DNA of 64,000 nucleotides from Halomonas sp. ML-15. GTDB taxonomy: Bacteria; Pseudomonadota; Gammaproteobacteria; Pseudomonadales; Halomonadaceae. The position numbers were made by a program, and so were the translations under genes. Shown here one piece after another: positions 26,994 to 35,458 of this stretch (position 1 is the first letter of the stretch; each line of letters begins with the position of its first letter). The notes under the pieces were generated by a model. The model saw only the letters and a program-made list of their open reading frames with translations. It did no database searches and was not told where the DNA came from. Location: assembly GCF_014779595.1 (NCBI RefSeq), contig NZ_JACXZT010000017.1, positions 908 through 64,907 of the forward strand. Direction: 5' to 3'.

Positions 26994-27551
26994 TCAGCGT
27001 GCGTTGACCAGGGTAAGAAACTCCTGACGGGTCGGCTGATTGTCGCGGAAGGCACCGAGCATCACCGAACTGGTCATGCTCGAGTTCTGTTTCTCGACCC
27101 CACGCATCATCATGCACATGTGCTTGGCTTCGATGACCACCGCCACACCACGCGCCTCGGTCACCTGAAGCACTGCCTCGGCAATCTGCTTGGTCAGGTT
27201 TTCCTGGATCTGCATACGTCGCGCATACATATCGACGATACGTGCAAACTTGGACAACCCCAGTACGCGGCCGTTGGGCAGGTAGGCGATGTGGCACTTG
27301 CCAATAAAAGGCAGCAGGTGATGCTCGCACATCGAATAGAGCTCGATGTCCTTGACCAGCACCATCTCGTCGGTCTCTGACTTGAAGACGGCCCCATTGA
27401 TCAGCTCTTCCAATGACTGGTGATAGCCGCGGGTCAAGAACTGCATGGCCTTGGCGGCCCGCTTGGGCGTATCGCGCAAGCCTTCGCGCTGGGGGTCTTC
27501 CCCGAGTCCAGCGATAATCTGACGATAATGATTGGCGAGCTCTTCGTTCAT
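26994..27551 (-). CDS. folE: GTP cyclohydrolase I
   Basis: A 185-residue enzyme that converts GTP to dihydroneopterin triphosphate, the first step of folate and pterin synthesis. The zinc ligands are in [10 protein letters not shown] and in the conserved Cys of [12 protein letters not shown], and the C-terminal RQEFL is typical. ATG 27551 is chosen; a GTG at 27575 would add eight residues but has a poorly spaced ribosome-binding site. Product and substrate link directly to FolX, encoded next. Confidence 0.95.
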   Translation of the reverse strand: MNEELANHYRQIIAGLGEDPQREGLRDTPKRAAKAMQFLTRGYHQSLEELINGAVFKSETDEMVLVKDIELYSMCEHHLLPFIGKCHIAYLPNGRVLGLSKFARIVDMYARRMQIQENLTKQIAEAVLQVTEARGVAVVIEAKHMCMMMRGVEKQNSSMTSSVMLGAFRDNQPTRQEFLTLVNAR

Positions 27552-27610
27552 GAGGGGGCCTATTTGCTGGTTCACCCTCTACGCCGAGGGGTGACGCTGT
27601 CCTGTGATAT

Positions 27611-27670
27611 ACAAAATATATACAGGAATTATGTTTTGTACAATGTTGTAGTGAGTCGCGCTACAATTCT
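27611..27670 (-). promoter_or_regulatory. Putative folE promoter and nested inverted repeats
   Basis: Read leftward there is TTGTAC (27639-27644), a 17-base spacer and TATATT (27616-27621), a good sigma-70 promoter for folE. The -35 overlaps the near palindrome TACAATGTTGTA (27640-27651). An arm of that pairs with a third half-site in TTGTAG-N9-CTACAA (27647-27667). Repeated TTGTA half-sites over a -35 suggest a repressor operator; the regulator is unknown. Confidence 0.5.
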
Positions 27671-27814
27671 AAGCCCTGCCACCACCCCCGTCGAGCAGCA
27701 GAGCTGCGCCGACCAGACCAGAGTGACATCATGTCACGCCTTGCCAGGCTGCTGTCGCCCGACGCTGTGATAAACTCACGCCACCCTGCACGAGTCCAAG
27801 CGAGTTTACCGGGA

Positions 27815-28390
27815 ATGATCAAGCCTACGCGCGCCGCACTGACCCTGTTCGCCATCGCCATGAGCCTGCCGCTGACGGCCCAGGCCGGCACCCTGTCGCT
27901 GCCCGCCGGCGCCACCGTCAGCGTCGAAGTGATCGACACCCTGACCCTCGATCAGAGCACCACCAGCCAGGCCGATGTCCTGCTCAAGCCGACCAGAGCC
28001 GCCAGTGGCGAATATGACCTGCCCAACCACTGCCTGATCACCGCCGACGCACGGCTCAACGGCGAGCACATCCGCCTGAGCGCCTCGACCCTGACCTGCA
28101 TTGAAGCGACCGCTGACGAGCGTGAGATCTTCAGCGGCGAATTCTCGGCCAGCGCCGAGGATCTCGACGGCAATACCGGCGTGCCGGCCTGTGTAGAAGG
28201 GAGCGGCAGCGACTGCCGGCGCGCCGAACTGCTCCCAGGGGACGTCTTCCAGCTGCGCCTGCGCAGTGAGCTCGACCTCGAGGCCCAGGAGAACCCTTCG
28301 GCGCAGATCAATGAGCGCCGCCGTCAGGCCAACGGCGAAGGCGTCGCCAACCCGGTACCCGCCGAACGCCCCGACCCCGACGATCAGTGA
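27815..28390 (+). CDS. Exported hypothetical protein
   Basis: A 191-residue protein with a clear Sec signal (MIKPTRAALTLFAIAMSLPLTAQAG) and a mature part rich in beta-type segments. It has three or so cysteines (CLIT, LTC, PACVEGSGSDC) that could form disulfides, and a Pro/Arg/Asp-rich tail. I do not recognise a family. The start at 27815 is selected because it alone gives a signal peptide at the N-terminus; the open frame extends back to 27731. The 3' end overlaps the convergent srkA by 7 bases. Confidence 0.7.
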   Translation: MIKPTRAALTLFAIAMSLPLTAQAGTLSLPAGATVSVEVIDTLTLDQSTTSQADVLLKPTRAASGEYDLPNHCLITADARLNGEHIRLSASTLTCIEATADEREIFSGEFSASAEDLDGNTGVPACVEGSGSDCRRAELLPGDVFQLRLRSELDLEAQENPSAQINERRRQANGEGVANPVPAERPDPDDQ

Positions 28391-29376
28391 GCCGCCAGCC
28401 AGCGTGGGTGCTGCTCCAGCGCCTGGCGCTGCTGCTCCAGGCTGCGAATATGCTGATCCCAGTAGCCCTCCTCGGCGGCCCAGGGGAAGGCACGCGGAAA
28501 CGCCGGATCTTCCCAGCGCGCAGTGAGCCAGGCGCTGTGGCGCAACAGCCGCAGCGTACGCAGCGGCTCGATCAGTGACAGTTCGCCGCGCGGGAAGTCT
28601 GCCTCCTGCTCATACCCTTCGAGTATCTCCGAGAGCTGCCACTGCAGCTCTTCGGGGGTCTGGGCGGTGAGCAGCATCCACAGGTCCTGAATCCGTGGCC
28701 CCATCAGTGCATCGTCGAAATCGACCAGGCTGAAGGTGGCGTCCCGCCCCAGCATATTGCCTAGATGACAGTCGCCGTGCAGGCGGATGGCCGACTGCGC
28801 CGGCCACGCATGCTGTTTCAGCAACTGCTGCAGCTCGCCGCTGATGCGCGCATAGGCATCCCGCTGGCGACGCGTCAGCCAGGGGCCGGCCAATACCGTG
28901 GCGCGACTCTCCTCGACCATGCTCAGCGGATCCAGGCTCAGGCGGCTGGTGAAGTCACGACGAGCCCCGACCGCATGCACTCGGCCGATCAGCTCACCCA
29001 GTGCAAACAGGTGCTCGGGATTCTCCAGCTCCGGCGCCTGCCCCGGCACCTGGGGAAACAGCGTCAGGCGAAAGCCTTCCCAGTGGTGCAGCGTCTGCCC
29101 TTCGGCATTCTGCCAGGGCGCCGCCACCGGCACCTCGGCTTCGGCCAGCTCGAGCAGGAAGTCGTGCTCTTCCTGAATCTGGGCATCACTCCAGCGCCCG
29201 GGACGATAGAACTTGGCCACCCAGCGCCGTCGTTCGTCGTCGCTGAGCAGAAACACCCGATTCTCGTAGCTGTTGAGGGCGAAGGGCTCGCCCGGCAGCC
29301 AAAAACCCAGCGACTCGACGGCCGCCACGATGCGTGCCGGGCTGAGCCGTTCGAAGGGGTGAGGGGTATCCGCCAT
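28384..29376 (-). CDS. srkA: Stress response kinase A (YihE/SrkA)
   Basis: A 330-residue cytoplasmic kinase of the choline/aminoglycoside kinase fold. The catalytic motif is HGDCHLGNML and the metal motif LVDFDDA; the length matches E. coli SrkA (328). SrkA phosphorylates Ser/Thr and helps survival under envelope or oxidative stress. The start MADTPHPFERLSP at 29376 has AGGAGCC about 8 bases upstream. The frame is open for 49 codons further upstream, but that part looks non-coding. Confidence 0.92.
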   Translation of the reverse strand: MADTPHPFERLSPARIVAAVESLGFWLPGEPFALNSYENRVFLLSDDERRRWVAKFYRPGRWSDAQIQEEHDFLLELAEAEVPVAAPWQNAEGQTLHHWEGFRLTLFPQVPGQAPELENPEHLFALGELIGRVHAVGARRDFTSRLSLDPLSMVEESRATVLAGPWLTRRQRDAYARISGELQQLLKQHAWPAQSAIRLHGDCHLGNMLGRDATFSLVDFDDALMGPRIQDLWMLLTAQTPEELQWQLSEILEGYEQEADFPRGELSLIEPLRTLRLLRHSAWLTARWEDPAFPRAFPWAAEEGYWDQHIRSLEQQRQALEQHPRWLAAH

Positions 29377-29704
29377 GCTCGGCTCCTGAAGCGTAAAGCC
29401 TGGCATCTTAGCAGTCGCCGGCCACATATGCCGAAACAGCACTCGCCTACAAGCTATTGCAGGTAGCAGCACCGCTCGGGACTGATCCGTCGGCAGGCCT
29501 TCGAGGGGGCGCTGTAAACCCATCCCTGGGCGCTACCTGCGCCCTGCTGCGCTCTCGCATCCTGCTTCGCTTGCAGGGCCAGTGCTGGCCATCCATGGCC
29601 AGCCCGTTCGGAGCAGTGCTCCTCACCCATGGCGCAGAACCCCCTCTAGGACCTGCCCCCGGCGTCCCTCGCTTTGAGGTAGTGGAGGTCGCCAGGCCTC
29701 CCCC
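29377..29704. other. Gene-free gap with palindromes between srkA and comF
   Basis: These 328 bases hold no gene I can support. They include the perfect inverted repeat CTGGCCAT-CC-ATGGCCAG (29585-29602) and the stretch AACCCATCCCTGGGCGCT, which looks like a dispersed intergenic repeat. The repeat character is impression only; no second copy is in this window. Confidence 0.4.
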
Positions 29705-30418
29705 TTACTCCCGCGGCGTGCGCGCTACCGCCCATACCTCGATCAGCGACGCCCCCTGCGCCACGCAGGCCTGGGCCAGCGCTTCGCAGGTCGCCCCGGT
29801 GGTGATGATGTCGTCGAGTATGGCGATGTGCCCTGGCAGCGGCTGATCGACCGCAAAGGCCCCCTTCAGGTTGGCCTGCCGCGCCCGCCGGCTGAGCCCC
29901 ACCTGGGTCGGCGTATGGCGCAGCCGACGCGCCTTGACCAGCGGCAGCGCAAGGCGCCGGGCCAGCCGCTCGGCGAGCCAGGCGACCTGATCGAAACCGC
30001 GCTGGCGGGCACGCCGCGGATGCAACGGGACCGCCACCAGCACCTCAGGCAAGCGCTCCACTCCACGCAGCTGATACTCGAGCAGGGCCAGCAGCACGGC
30101 CCCGGCCCGTGGCGAGGCGGAGAATTTGAACCCCTGGATCAACAGCGCGACCTCGTCGGCATAGCGCAGCGCCACCCGCGCCCGAGCGTAGCGCGGCGGC
30201 TGAGTCAGGCAGGCACCGCAGGGCATCCCTGCCGGGGTCAGCGGCGGCAGCGGTTCGGCGCAGCGTGGGCAGGCCGGGAGATTCCACGGCAACGCCACCA
30301 GACACGCCTCGCACCAGGGAGCGTCCGACGCGACCGGCGCCAGGCAGAAGTGACAGCGCCCTGGGAGCGCCTCGCGCAGCACCTCGTCAACTTTTCCAAA
30401 ACACCGAGTTGACAGCAT
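29705..30418 (-). CDS. comF: ComF-family phosphoribosyltransferase-like protein
   Basis: A 237-residue protein with N-terminal zinc-finger cysteines (CHFC...CEAC, then CPRC...CGAC) and a C-terminal PRT fold with the PRPP loop IAILDDIITTGATCEAL. ComF proteins are needed for uptake or processing of transforming DNA; the enzymatic reaction, if any, is not known. ATG 30418 has AGGGA about 8 bases upstream and is preferred to ATG 30436. It is divergent from bioB, as often seen in gammaproteobacteria. Confidence 0.9.
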   Translation of the reverse strand: MLSTRCFGKVDEVLREALPGRCHFCLAPVASDAPWCEACLVALPWNLPACPRCAEPLPPLTPAGMPCGACLTQPPRYARARVALRYADEVALLIQGFKFSASPRAGAVLLALLEYQLRGVERLPEVLVAVPLHPRRARQRGFDQVAWLAERLARRLALPLVKARRLRHTPTQVGLSRRARQANLKGAFAVDQPLPGHIAILDDIITTGATCEALAQACVAQGASLIEVWAVARTPRE

Positions 30419-30438
30419 CGGCACAGTCCCTATCATCG

Positions 30439-30470
30439 TCGTTAACGTCCATACCCAACATTGTTGACTG
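30439..30470 (+). promoter_or_regulatory. Possible BirA-type operator upstream of bioB
   Basis: GTTAAC (30441-30446) and GTTGAC (30463-30468) are separated by 16 bases, an arrangement similar to the GTAAAC-N15/16-GTTTAC boxes bound by the biotin repressor BirA. It sits between comF and bioB, 27 bases before the bioB start. The match is partial. Confidence 0.4.
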
Positions 30471-30496
30471 ACCTATCAGTCCTGCGGATCTCTCCA

Positions 30497-31591
30497 ATGA
30501 CCTTAGCTACCGATGCTGCCGTGCGCCACGACTGGACCCTCGACGAGATCCAGGCGCTATTCGCCCTGCCCTTCAACGACCTGCTGTTCCGCGCCCAGCA
30601 AGTACACCGCACTCACTTCGATGCCAACGCCGTGCAGGTCTCCACCCTGCTCTCGATCAAGACCGGCGCCTGCCCCGAGGACTGCAAGTACTGCCCGCAG
30701 TCGGGCCACTACAACACCGGGTTGGGCAAGGAGAAGCTGCTCGAGATCGAGAAGGTCGTGGAACAGGCCAAGGCCGCCCAGGAGGCCGGCGCCAGCCGCT
30801 TCTGCATGGGGGCGGCCTGGAAGAGCCCGCAGGAGAAGGATCTCACGGTGGTGCTGGAGATGGTCAAACGGGTCAAGGCATTGGGACTCGAGACCTGCAT
30901 GACCCTGGGCATGGTGGACGGCAACCAGGCTGAGCGACTGGCCGAGGCAGGGCTCGACTACTACAACCACAATCTGGACACCTCGCCGGAGTATTACGGC
31001 GAGATCATCACCACCCGCAGCTATGCCGACCGCCTGGAAACCCTGGGCCACGTGCGCGAGGCGGGCATGAAGGTGTGCGCCGGCGGCATCCTGGGCATGG
31101 GCGAGGCGCCCCGCGACCGTGCCGCCCTGCTCCAGCAGCTGGCGCGCCTGGCGCCGCACCCCGAGTCGGTGCCCATCAACATGCTGGTCAAGGTGCCGGG
31201 CACGCCTCTCCAAGATGTGGAGGATCTCGATCCCATCGAATTCATCCGCGCCATCGCCGTGGCCCGCATCCTGATGCCGGAGAGTCACGTGCGCCTCTCC
31301 GCCGGCCGCGAGCAGATGAACGAGTCCACCCAGGCTCTGGCCTTCCTGGCCGGCGCCAACTCCATTTTCTACGGCGAGCGGCTGCTGACCACCGCCAACC
31401 CTCAGGCAGAGCGCGACCGGGCACTGTTCGACAAGCTGGGGTTACACCCCGAGCGCCGTGAAACCTGTACCGACGATGTCCAGCTGCAGGAGAGAGTGGA
31501 GGCCGACGTCGAGGCCGATCTGGCCCGTCAGGCGACGCGCCACGCCGCCACCCGTGCCGGCGAGCTGGCCTACGACGCCAGTGGCGCCTGA
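30497..31591 (+). CDS. bioB: Biotin synthase
   Basis: A 364-residue radical-SAM enzyme that inserts sulfur into dethiobiotin. The CxxxCxxC iron-sulfur motif is [20 protein letters not shown] and the [11 protein letters not shown] segment are also typical. It heads the operon bioB-F-H-C-D. ATG 30497 is chosen over an upstream TTG at 30461 that lies within the probable operator. A C-terminal extension after LGLHPER is rich in Glu and Ala. Confidence 0.97.
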   Translation: MTLATDAAVRHDWTLDEIQALFALPFNDLLFRAQQVHRTHFDANAVQVSTLLSIKTGACPEDCKYCPQSGHYNTGLGKEKLLEIEKVVEQAKAAQEAGASRFCMGAAWKSPQEKDLTVVLEMVKRVKALGLETCMTLGMVDGNQAERLAEAGLDYYNHNLDTSPEYYGEIITTRSYADRLETLGHVREAGMKVCAGGILGMGEAPRDRAALLQQLARLAPHPESVPINMLVKVPGTPLQDVEDLDPIEFIRAIAVARILMPESHVRLSAGREQMNESTQALAFLAGANSIFYGERLLTTANPQAERDRALFDKLGLHPERRETCTDDVQLQERVEADVEADLARQATRHAATRAGELAYDASGA

Positions 31592-31594
31592 GCC

Positions 31595-32785
31595 ATGAGC
31601 GCCGACTGGCCTTCGCGGCTCGCTGAGCGGGCCCAGGCGCGGCGGGCTGGCGGCCTGTGGCGGCAGCGCCGCACCTGGCGGCCCGCCCGTGGGGTGCGTG
31701 ACTTTGCCGGCAACGACTATCTGGGCCTGGCCAGCGATCCGCGGCTGGCCGAAGCCATGGCTGCCGGCGCTCGCCGATTCGGTGCCGGTGCCCGGGCATC
31801 GCATCTGGTCAATGGCCACCTGGACGTCCACGAAGCGCTCGAGTGTCGACTGGCCGCGCTCACCGGACGCCCCCGTGCGCTGCTCTTCTCCACTGGTTAC
31901 ATGGCCAATCTCGGCGCCCTCCAGGCGCTCTGCGACCCTGAGACTCGGGTCTTTCAGGACCGCCTCAACCACGCGTCGCTGCTCGACGGTGCGGCGCTCT
32001 CCGGGGCGCCCTCGCGGCGCTTTCACCACCGCGACCTGTGCGACCTCGACCGCCTGCTGGGTCGCGCACCGGCCGCTGCCCCCAGATTGGTGGTCAGCGA
32101 CGGCGTCTTCAGCATGGACGGCGACGTGGCCGATATTGCCGGCCTCGCCGCGATCTCCCGTCACCACGGCGCCTGGCTGATGATCGACGACGCCCACGGC
32201 CTCGGCGTACTCGGTGACCACGGCGACGGCTGCGTAGGCCGCGCCCACGGGCTCGACGACGTGCCGATACTGGTCGGCACCCTGGGCAAGGCGCTGGGCA
32301 CCGGCGGCGCCTTCGTGGCAGGCAGTGCCGAACTGATCGAGCATCTGATCCAGTTCGCCCGCCCCTATGTCTACACCACCGCCCAGCCACCCGGGGTTGC
32401 GGCGGCCACCCTCAAGGCGCTCGAGCTGCTTGCCGACGAGCCCGAGCGGCGCAGCCGGCTGCACCACCTGATCGCACGCTTTCGCGCCGAGGCGTCAGAC
32501 TTGGGCCTGCCGCTGGTAGAGAGCCCTTCGCCGATCCAGCCACTGGTGCTGGGAGACAGTCGGCGGGTGATGGCCTGGGCCGAACGGCTGGCCGAGCGGG
32601 GCCTGCAGGTCGGCGCCATCCGCGAACCCACCGTGCCCCGTGGCCAGGCCCGGCTGCGCATCACACTCTGCGCTGCTCATGGCGATGATGACCTGGAAGC
32701 CCTGCTCGCGGGGCTGGCGAACTGCCAGGCCGCGGAAGCCGCTGGCCATGAGCGGGTCGCAAATGCCGAGGAGGCGACCCCATGA
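31595..32785 (+). CDS. bioF: 8-amino-7-oxononanoate synthase
   Basis: A 396-residue PLP enzyme that joins pimeloyl-ACP and alanine. The PLP lysine is in GTLGKALGTGGAF, with DDAHGLGVLG for cofactor binding and HxxLLDGAALSGA upstream. It starts 3 bases after bioB and overlaps bioH by the ATGA quartet. Confidence 0.96.
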   Translation: MSADWPSRLAERAQARRAGGLWRQRRTWRPARGVRDFAGNDYLGLASDPRLAEAMAAGARRFGAGARASHLVNGHLDVHEALECRLAALTGRPRALLFSTGYMANLGALQALCDPETRVFQDRLNHASLLDGAALSGAPSRRFHHRDLCDLDRLLGRAPAAAPRLVVSDGVFSMDGDVADIAGLAAISRHHGAWLMIDDAHGLGVLGDHGDGCVGRAHGLDDVPILVGTLGKALGTGGAFVAGSAELIEHLIQFARPYVYTTAQPPGVAAATLKALELLADEPERRSRLHHLIARFRAEASDLGLPLVESPSPIQPLVLGDSRRVMAWAERLAERGLQVGAIREPTVPRGQARLRITLCAAHGDDDLEALLAGLANCQAAEAAGHERVANAEEATP

Positions 32786-33522
32786 CACGGCTGGTGCTGC
32801 TCTCCGGCTGGGGCGTCGATGCGCGGATCTGGCAGCCGTTGGCCGATCATTGGCGCGCCGGGGTCAGTGTCTCGACCCCGGACTGGCCCGGCTATGGGAC
32901 CCGCTCCCCGCTAGCGACACCCGCTAGCCTGGCCGAACTGGCCGATGCCATGGCGGCGGAGCTGCCCACTGAGGCAATCTGGGTGGGATGGTCCCTGGGC
33001 GGCCTGCTGGCCGGTGCGCTGCTGACGTACCTGCCTCCGCCGCGGGGTCTGATACAGCTAGGAACCGGCACGAGCTTCTGTACCCCAGGTGGCGTTACCA
33101 CCGCGGAGCTCGCTGCCTTTCGACGCGCCTTTGCCCGCGCTCCCGACGCCACCCTGGCCCACTTCCAGCGCTGGCAGCTCGGCGGAGAGCCCCGCCCCCG
33201 GGATGCCCATCGGCAGCTATGCACCCTGCTTGACGAAGGTCCGCCACCAGACCCCGCCACCCTGGCCGCAGGCCTGGAGTGGCTGGCAAGACTCGAACTC
33301 TCGACCGACCCGACACATGGTGCGAGCCCGGTGGCCCGTCTGACCGGCGCCCGAGACCCGCTGCTGGCCCCGGCGGCCATTGCCGACGCCGACAGGGTTC
33401 TCGATCACGCCGGCCACTGCCCGATGCTCTCTCGTCCGGCGGCGCTGGCCGGGGCCCTGAGCGAGATGGCCCGCGTGCTCAAGCAGCGCCATGGGCGCCA
33501 CGCCGAGGTCTCCTGTCCATGA
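32782..33522 (+). CDS. bioH: Pimeloyl-ACP methyl ester carboxylesterase
   Basis: A 246-residue alpha/beta hydrolase that removes the methyl group from pimeloyl-ACP methyl ester. The nucleophile elbow is GWSLGG, the acid residue is in GARDPLL, and the His is in DHAGHCPMLSRP. The start overlaps bioF (ATGA) and the stop overlaps bioC (ATGA), so the three genes are translationally coupled. Confidence 0.94.
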   Translation: MTRLVLLSGWGVDARIWQPLADHWRAGVSVSTPDWPGYGTRSPLATPASLAELADAMAAELPTEAIWVGWSLGGLLAGALLTYLPPPRGLIQLGTGTSFCTPGGVTTAELAAFRRAFARAPDATLAHFQRWQLGGEPRPRDAHRQLCTLLDEGPPPDPATLAAGLEWLARLELSTDPTHGASPVARLTGARDPLLAPAAIADADRVLDHAGHCPMLSRPAALAGALSEMARVLKQRHGRHAEVSCP

Positions 33523-34337
33523 GCGCATCGTCCAGCTTGCGTTGCCCCACCGCCCCGGCGTCGCCGGTTGACTGGCAGCGCCGTGTCGCCCGGGCCTTCT
33601 CCCGCGCCGCCGACGACTATGCGCGGCTGGCCAGTGCCCAGCAGGCCATGGCGAAGCCCCTCTGGGCCCGCCTGCCAACCCGCGCCAGCCGGGTGCTCGA
33701 TCTGGGCTGTGGCCCGGGCCACTGGAGCGCCCGTCTGGCCGAGCGCTACGCCACAGACTGCTCCGTTCTCGGCCTCGACATCGCCCCCGGCATGCTCGAC
33801 GCCGCCCGACGCACCCACGCCAATAAGCCCGGCCTGCACTGGCTGTGTGGCGATGCCGCCGACCTGCCGCTGGCCGATGCCAGCCTGGACCTGGTGGTCT
33901 CCAACCTGGCCATTCAGTGGTGCCCGGACCTGACCCGGGTGCTGACCGAAGTGCATCGGGTGCTGCGCCCGGGCGGCCGCGCCCTGATCAACACCCTCGC
34001 CCCTGGCACCCTGGCGGAGATCGGCCACGCCTGGTCGCGCCCCGGCGCGCCGGCGGCCCTGCTGCCGCTGCGCAGTCGTGACCGCCACCTGATCGCGGCA
34101 CGCCTGGCCGGGTTTCAGCGTCCCCAGGTGAATCAGAGCGAGTGGCGCTTCCACTACCCTGACCTGGCCACCGTGATGGCGTCCATCAAGGGCGTCGGCG
34201 CCCAGACCGCCCGCCCCGGCGCCCGCCTCACCCGCGGCGACCTGGCCCGAGCGCGGCAGCGCCATGAGGCACTGCGCGAGCCCCAGGGCCTGCCGGTGAC
34301 CTACCAGCTACTGACCCTCGACCTCAGCCGCGATTGA
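33519..34337 (+). CDS. bioC: Malonyl-ACP O-methyltransferase
   Basis: A 272-residue SAM-dependent methyltransferase that starts pimelate synthesis by methylating malonyl-ACP. The SAM-binding motif is VLDLGCGPGHWS, with the helper motifs GDAADLPLAD and NLAIQWCPDL typical of BioC. Start MSASSSLRC at 33519 overlaps the bioH stop; the frame is open further upstream inside bioH but that is a shadow. Confidence 0.95.
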   Translation: MSASSSLRCPTAPASPVDWQRRVARAFSRAADDYARLASAQQAMAKPLWARLPTRASRVLDLGCGPGHWSARLAERYATDCSVLGLDIAPGMLDAARRTHANKPGLHWLCGDAADLPLADASLDLVVSNLAIQWCPDLTRVLTEVHRVLRPGGRALINTLAPGTLAEIGHAWSRPGAPAALLPLRSRDRHLIAARLAGFQRPQVNQSEWRFHYPDLATVMASIKGVGAQTARPGARLTRGDLARARQRHEALREPQGLPVTYQLLTLDLSRD

Positions 34338-34346
34338 GGAGACGCA

Positions 34347-35018
34347 ATGTCCGCCTACTTCGTTACCGGCACCGATACCGACGCCGGCAAGACCTTGATC
34401 ACCAGCGGGTTGCTGGCGCTAGCGCGCCGCCAAGGTCTCAGTACCCTGGGCCTGAAGCCCGTTGCCTCCGGCTGCGAGATGACATCGGACGGTCTGCGCA
34501 ACCGCGATGCGCTGACCCTGCAGGCAGGCTCCAGCCCCACGACAGCCTATGCCCAGGTCAATCCCTACGCCTTCGCTCCGGCCATCGCCCCGCACCTGGC
34601 CGCACAGCGCGAAGGCGTAAGCCTCGGACTCGCCAACCTGGGTGAGTGGTTAACCACACGACTCGCCGAAGCCCGCGATCTGACGCTGATCGAGGGGGCC
34701 GGTGGCTGGCGGGTACCACTCAACGACCACGAGGATCTCGCTGGCCTCGCCGGACTATTGCGGCTACCGGTGATTGTGGTGGTCGGGGTGCGCCTGGGCG
34801 CGATCAACCACGCCCGACTCACTCTAGAGGCCATCCGGCGTGACGGGGTCGAGGTGGCCGGCTGGGTCGCCAACCAGATCGAGCCGCAGATGGACGAGGC
34901 CACCGCGAATCTGAACTCCCTGGCCCAGCACCTGGACGCACCCTGCCTGGGCCAAGTGCCCTACCTGGAGAGGCCTTGTGCCGACGCAGTGGCCCACTTT
35001 TTACGACTGCCGGAATAA
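34347..35018 (+). CDS. bioD: Dethiobiotin synthetase
   Basis: A 223-residue ATP-dependent enzyme that closes the ureido ring. The P-loop is GTDTDAGKT, with KPVASGC and EGAGGWRVPL as in the family. It is the last gene of the biotin operon and follows bioC by 9 bases. With it the window encodes every step from malonyl-ACP to biotin except BioA, the aminotransferase between BioF and BioD, which is not seen here. Confidence 0.96.
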   Translation: MSAYFVTGTDTDAGKTLITSGLLALARRQGLSTLGLKPVASGCEMTSDGLRNRDALTLQAGSSPTTAYAQVNPYAFAPAIAPHLAAQREGVSLGLANLGEWLTTRLAEARDLTLIEGAGGWRVPLNDHEDLAGLAGLLRLPVIVVVGVRLGAINHARLTLEAIRRDGVEVAGWVANQIEPQMDEATANLNSLAQHLDAPCLGQVPYLERPCADAVAHFLRLPE

Positions 35019-35022
35019 CGCA

Positions 35023-35050
35023 TTGACTTGCTTATATCCATCCGTAGAAT
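35023..35050 (+). promoter_or_regulatory. Sigma-70 promoter of tRNA-Leu
   Basis: TTGACT (35023-35028), a 16-base spacer and TAGAAT (35045-35050) are followed by the GC-rich discriminator ATGGGCGGC. It begins about 35 bases before the tRNA. Confidence 0.75.
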
Positions 35051-35083
35051 ATGGGCGGCTTGGAGCACGCTGCTGTAACGAAT

Positions 35084-35168
<85 letters not shown>

Positions 35169-35387
35169 ATTCGGCAGTGACGCCCTTGCAGTGCTCGCCC
35201 CCGAGCGTTTAACGCTTCCCCCCAACTTCGCGACTCACTTCCCCGCCGCTAACGCCCCGCCTGATATAACGCAACGCACTAAACAAGCGTCACGCCAAGC
35301 AGCGGCATATCAAGGCCTTGGCACTGACACATTCATGAAATGGCGTGGCATAGTGATACTGATCGTTAGCCGGGCGCACGGGTGCGC

Positions 35388-35415
35388 TCAAGTTCATTAC
35401 CGATGGCGCCGATAA
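35388..35415 (+). promoter_or_regulatory. Possible sigma-28 promoter of the GGDEF-EAL gene
   Basis: TCAAGTTC (35388-35395) and a perfect GCCGATAA (35408-35415) are separated by 12 bases, one more than the FliA optimum of 11. It is 44 bases before the start codon. The rest of the tRNA-to-gene gap (35169-35387) shows nothing I can assign. Confidence 0.5.
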
Positions 35416-35458
35416 CACTCTATCGATAACAACGTTCAGCGTTCGGAGGATCACGCGA

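Noticed and set aside
29457-29846. Plus-strand frame of 129 codons between srkA and comF
   Set aside because: It runs antisense into comF, has low-complexity composition and no start signal.
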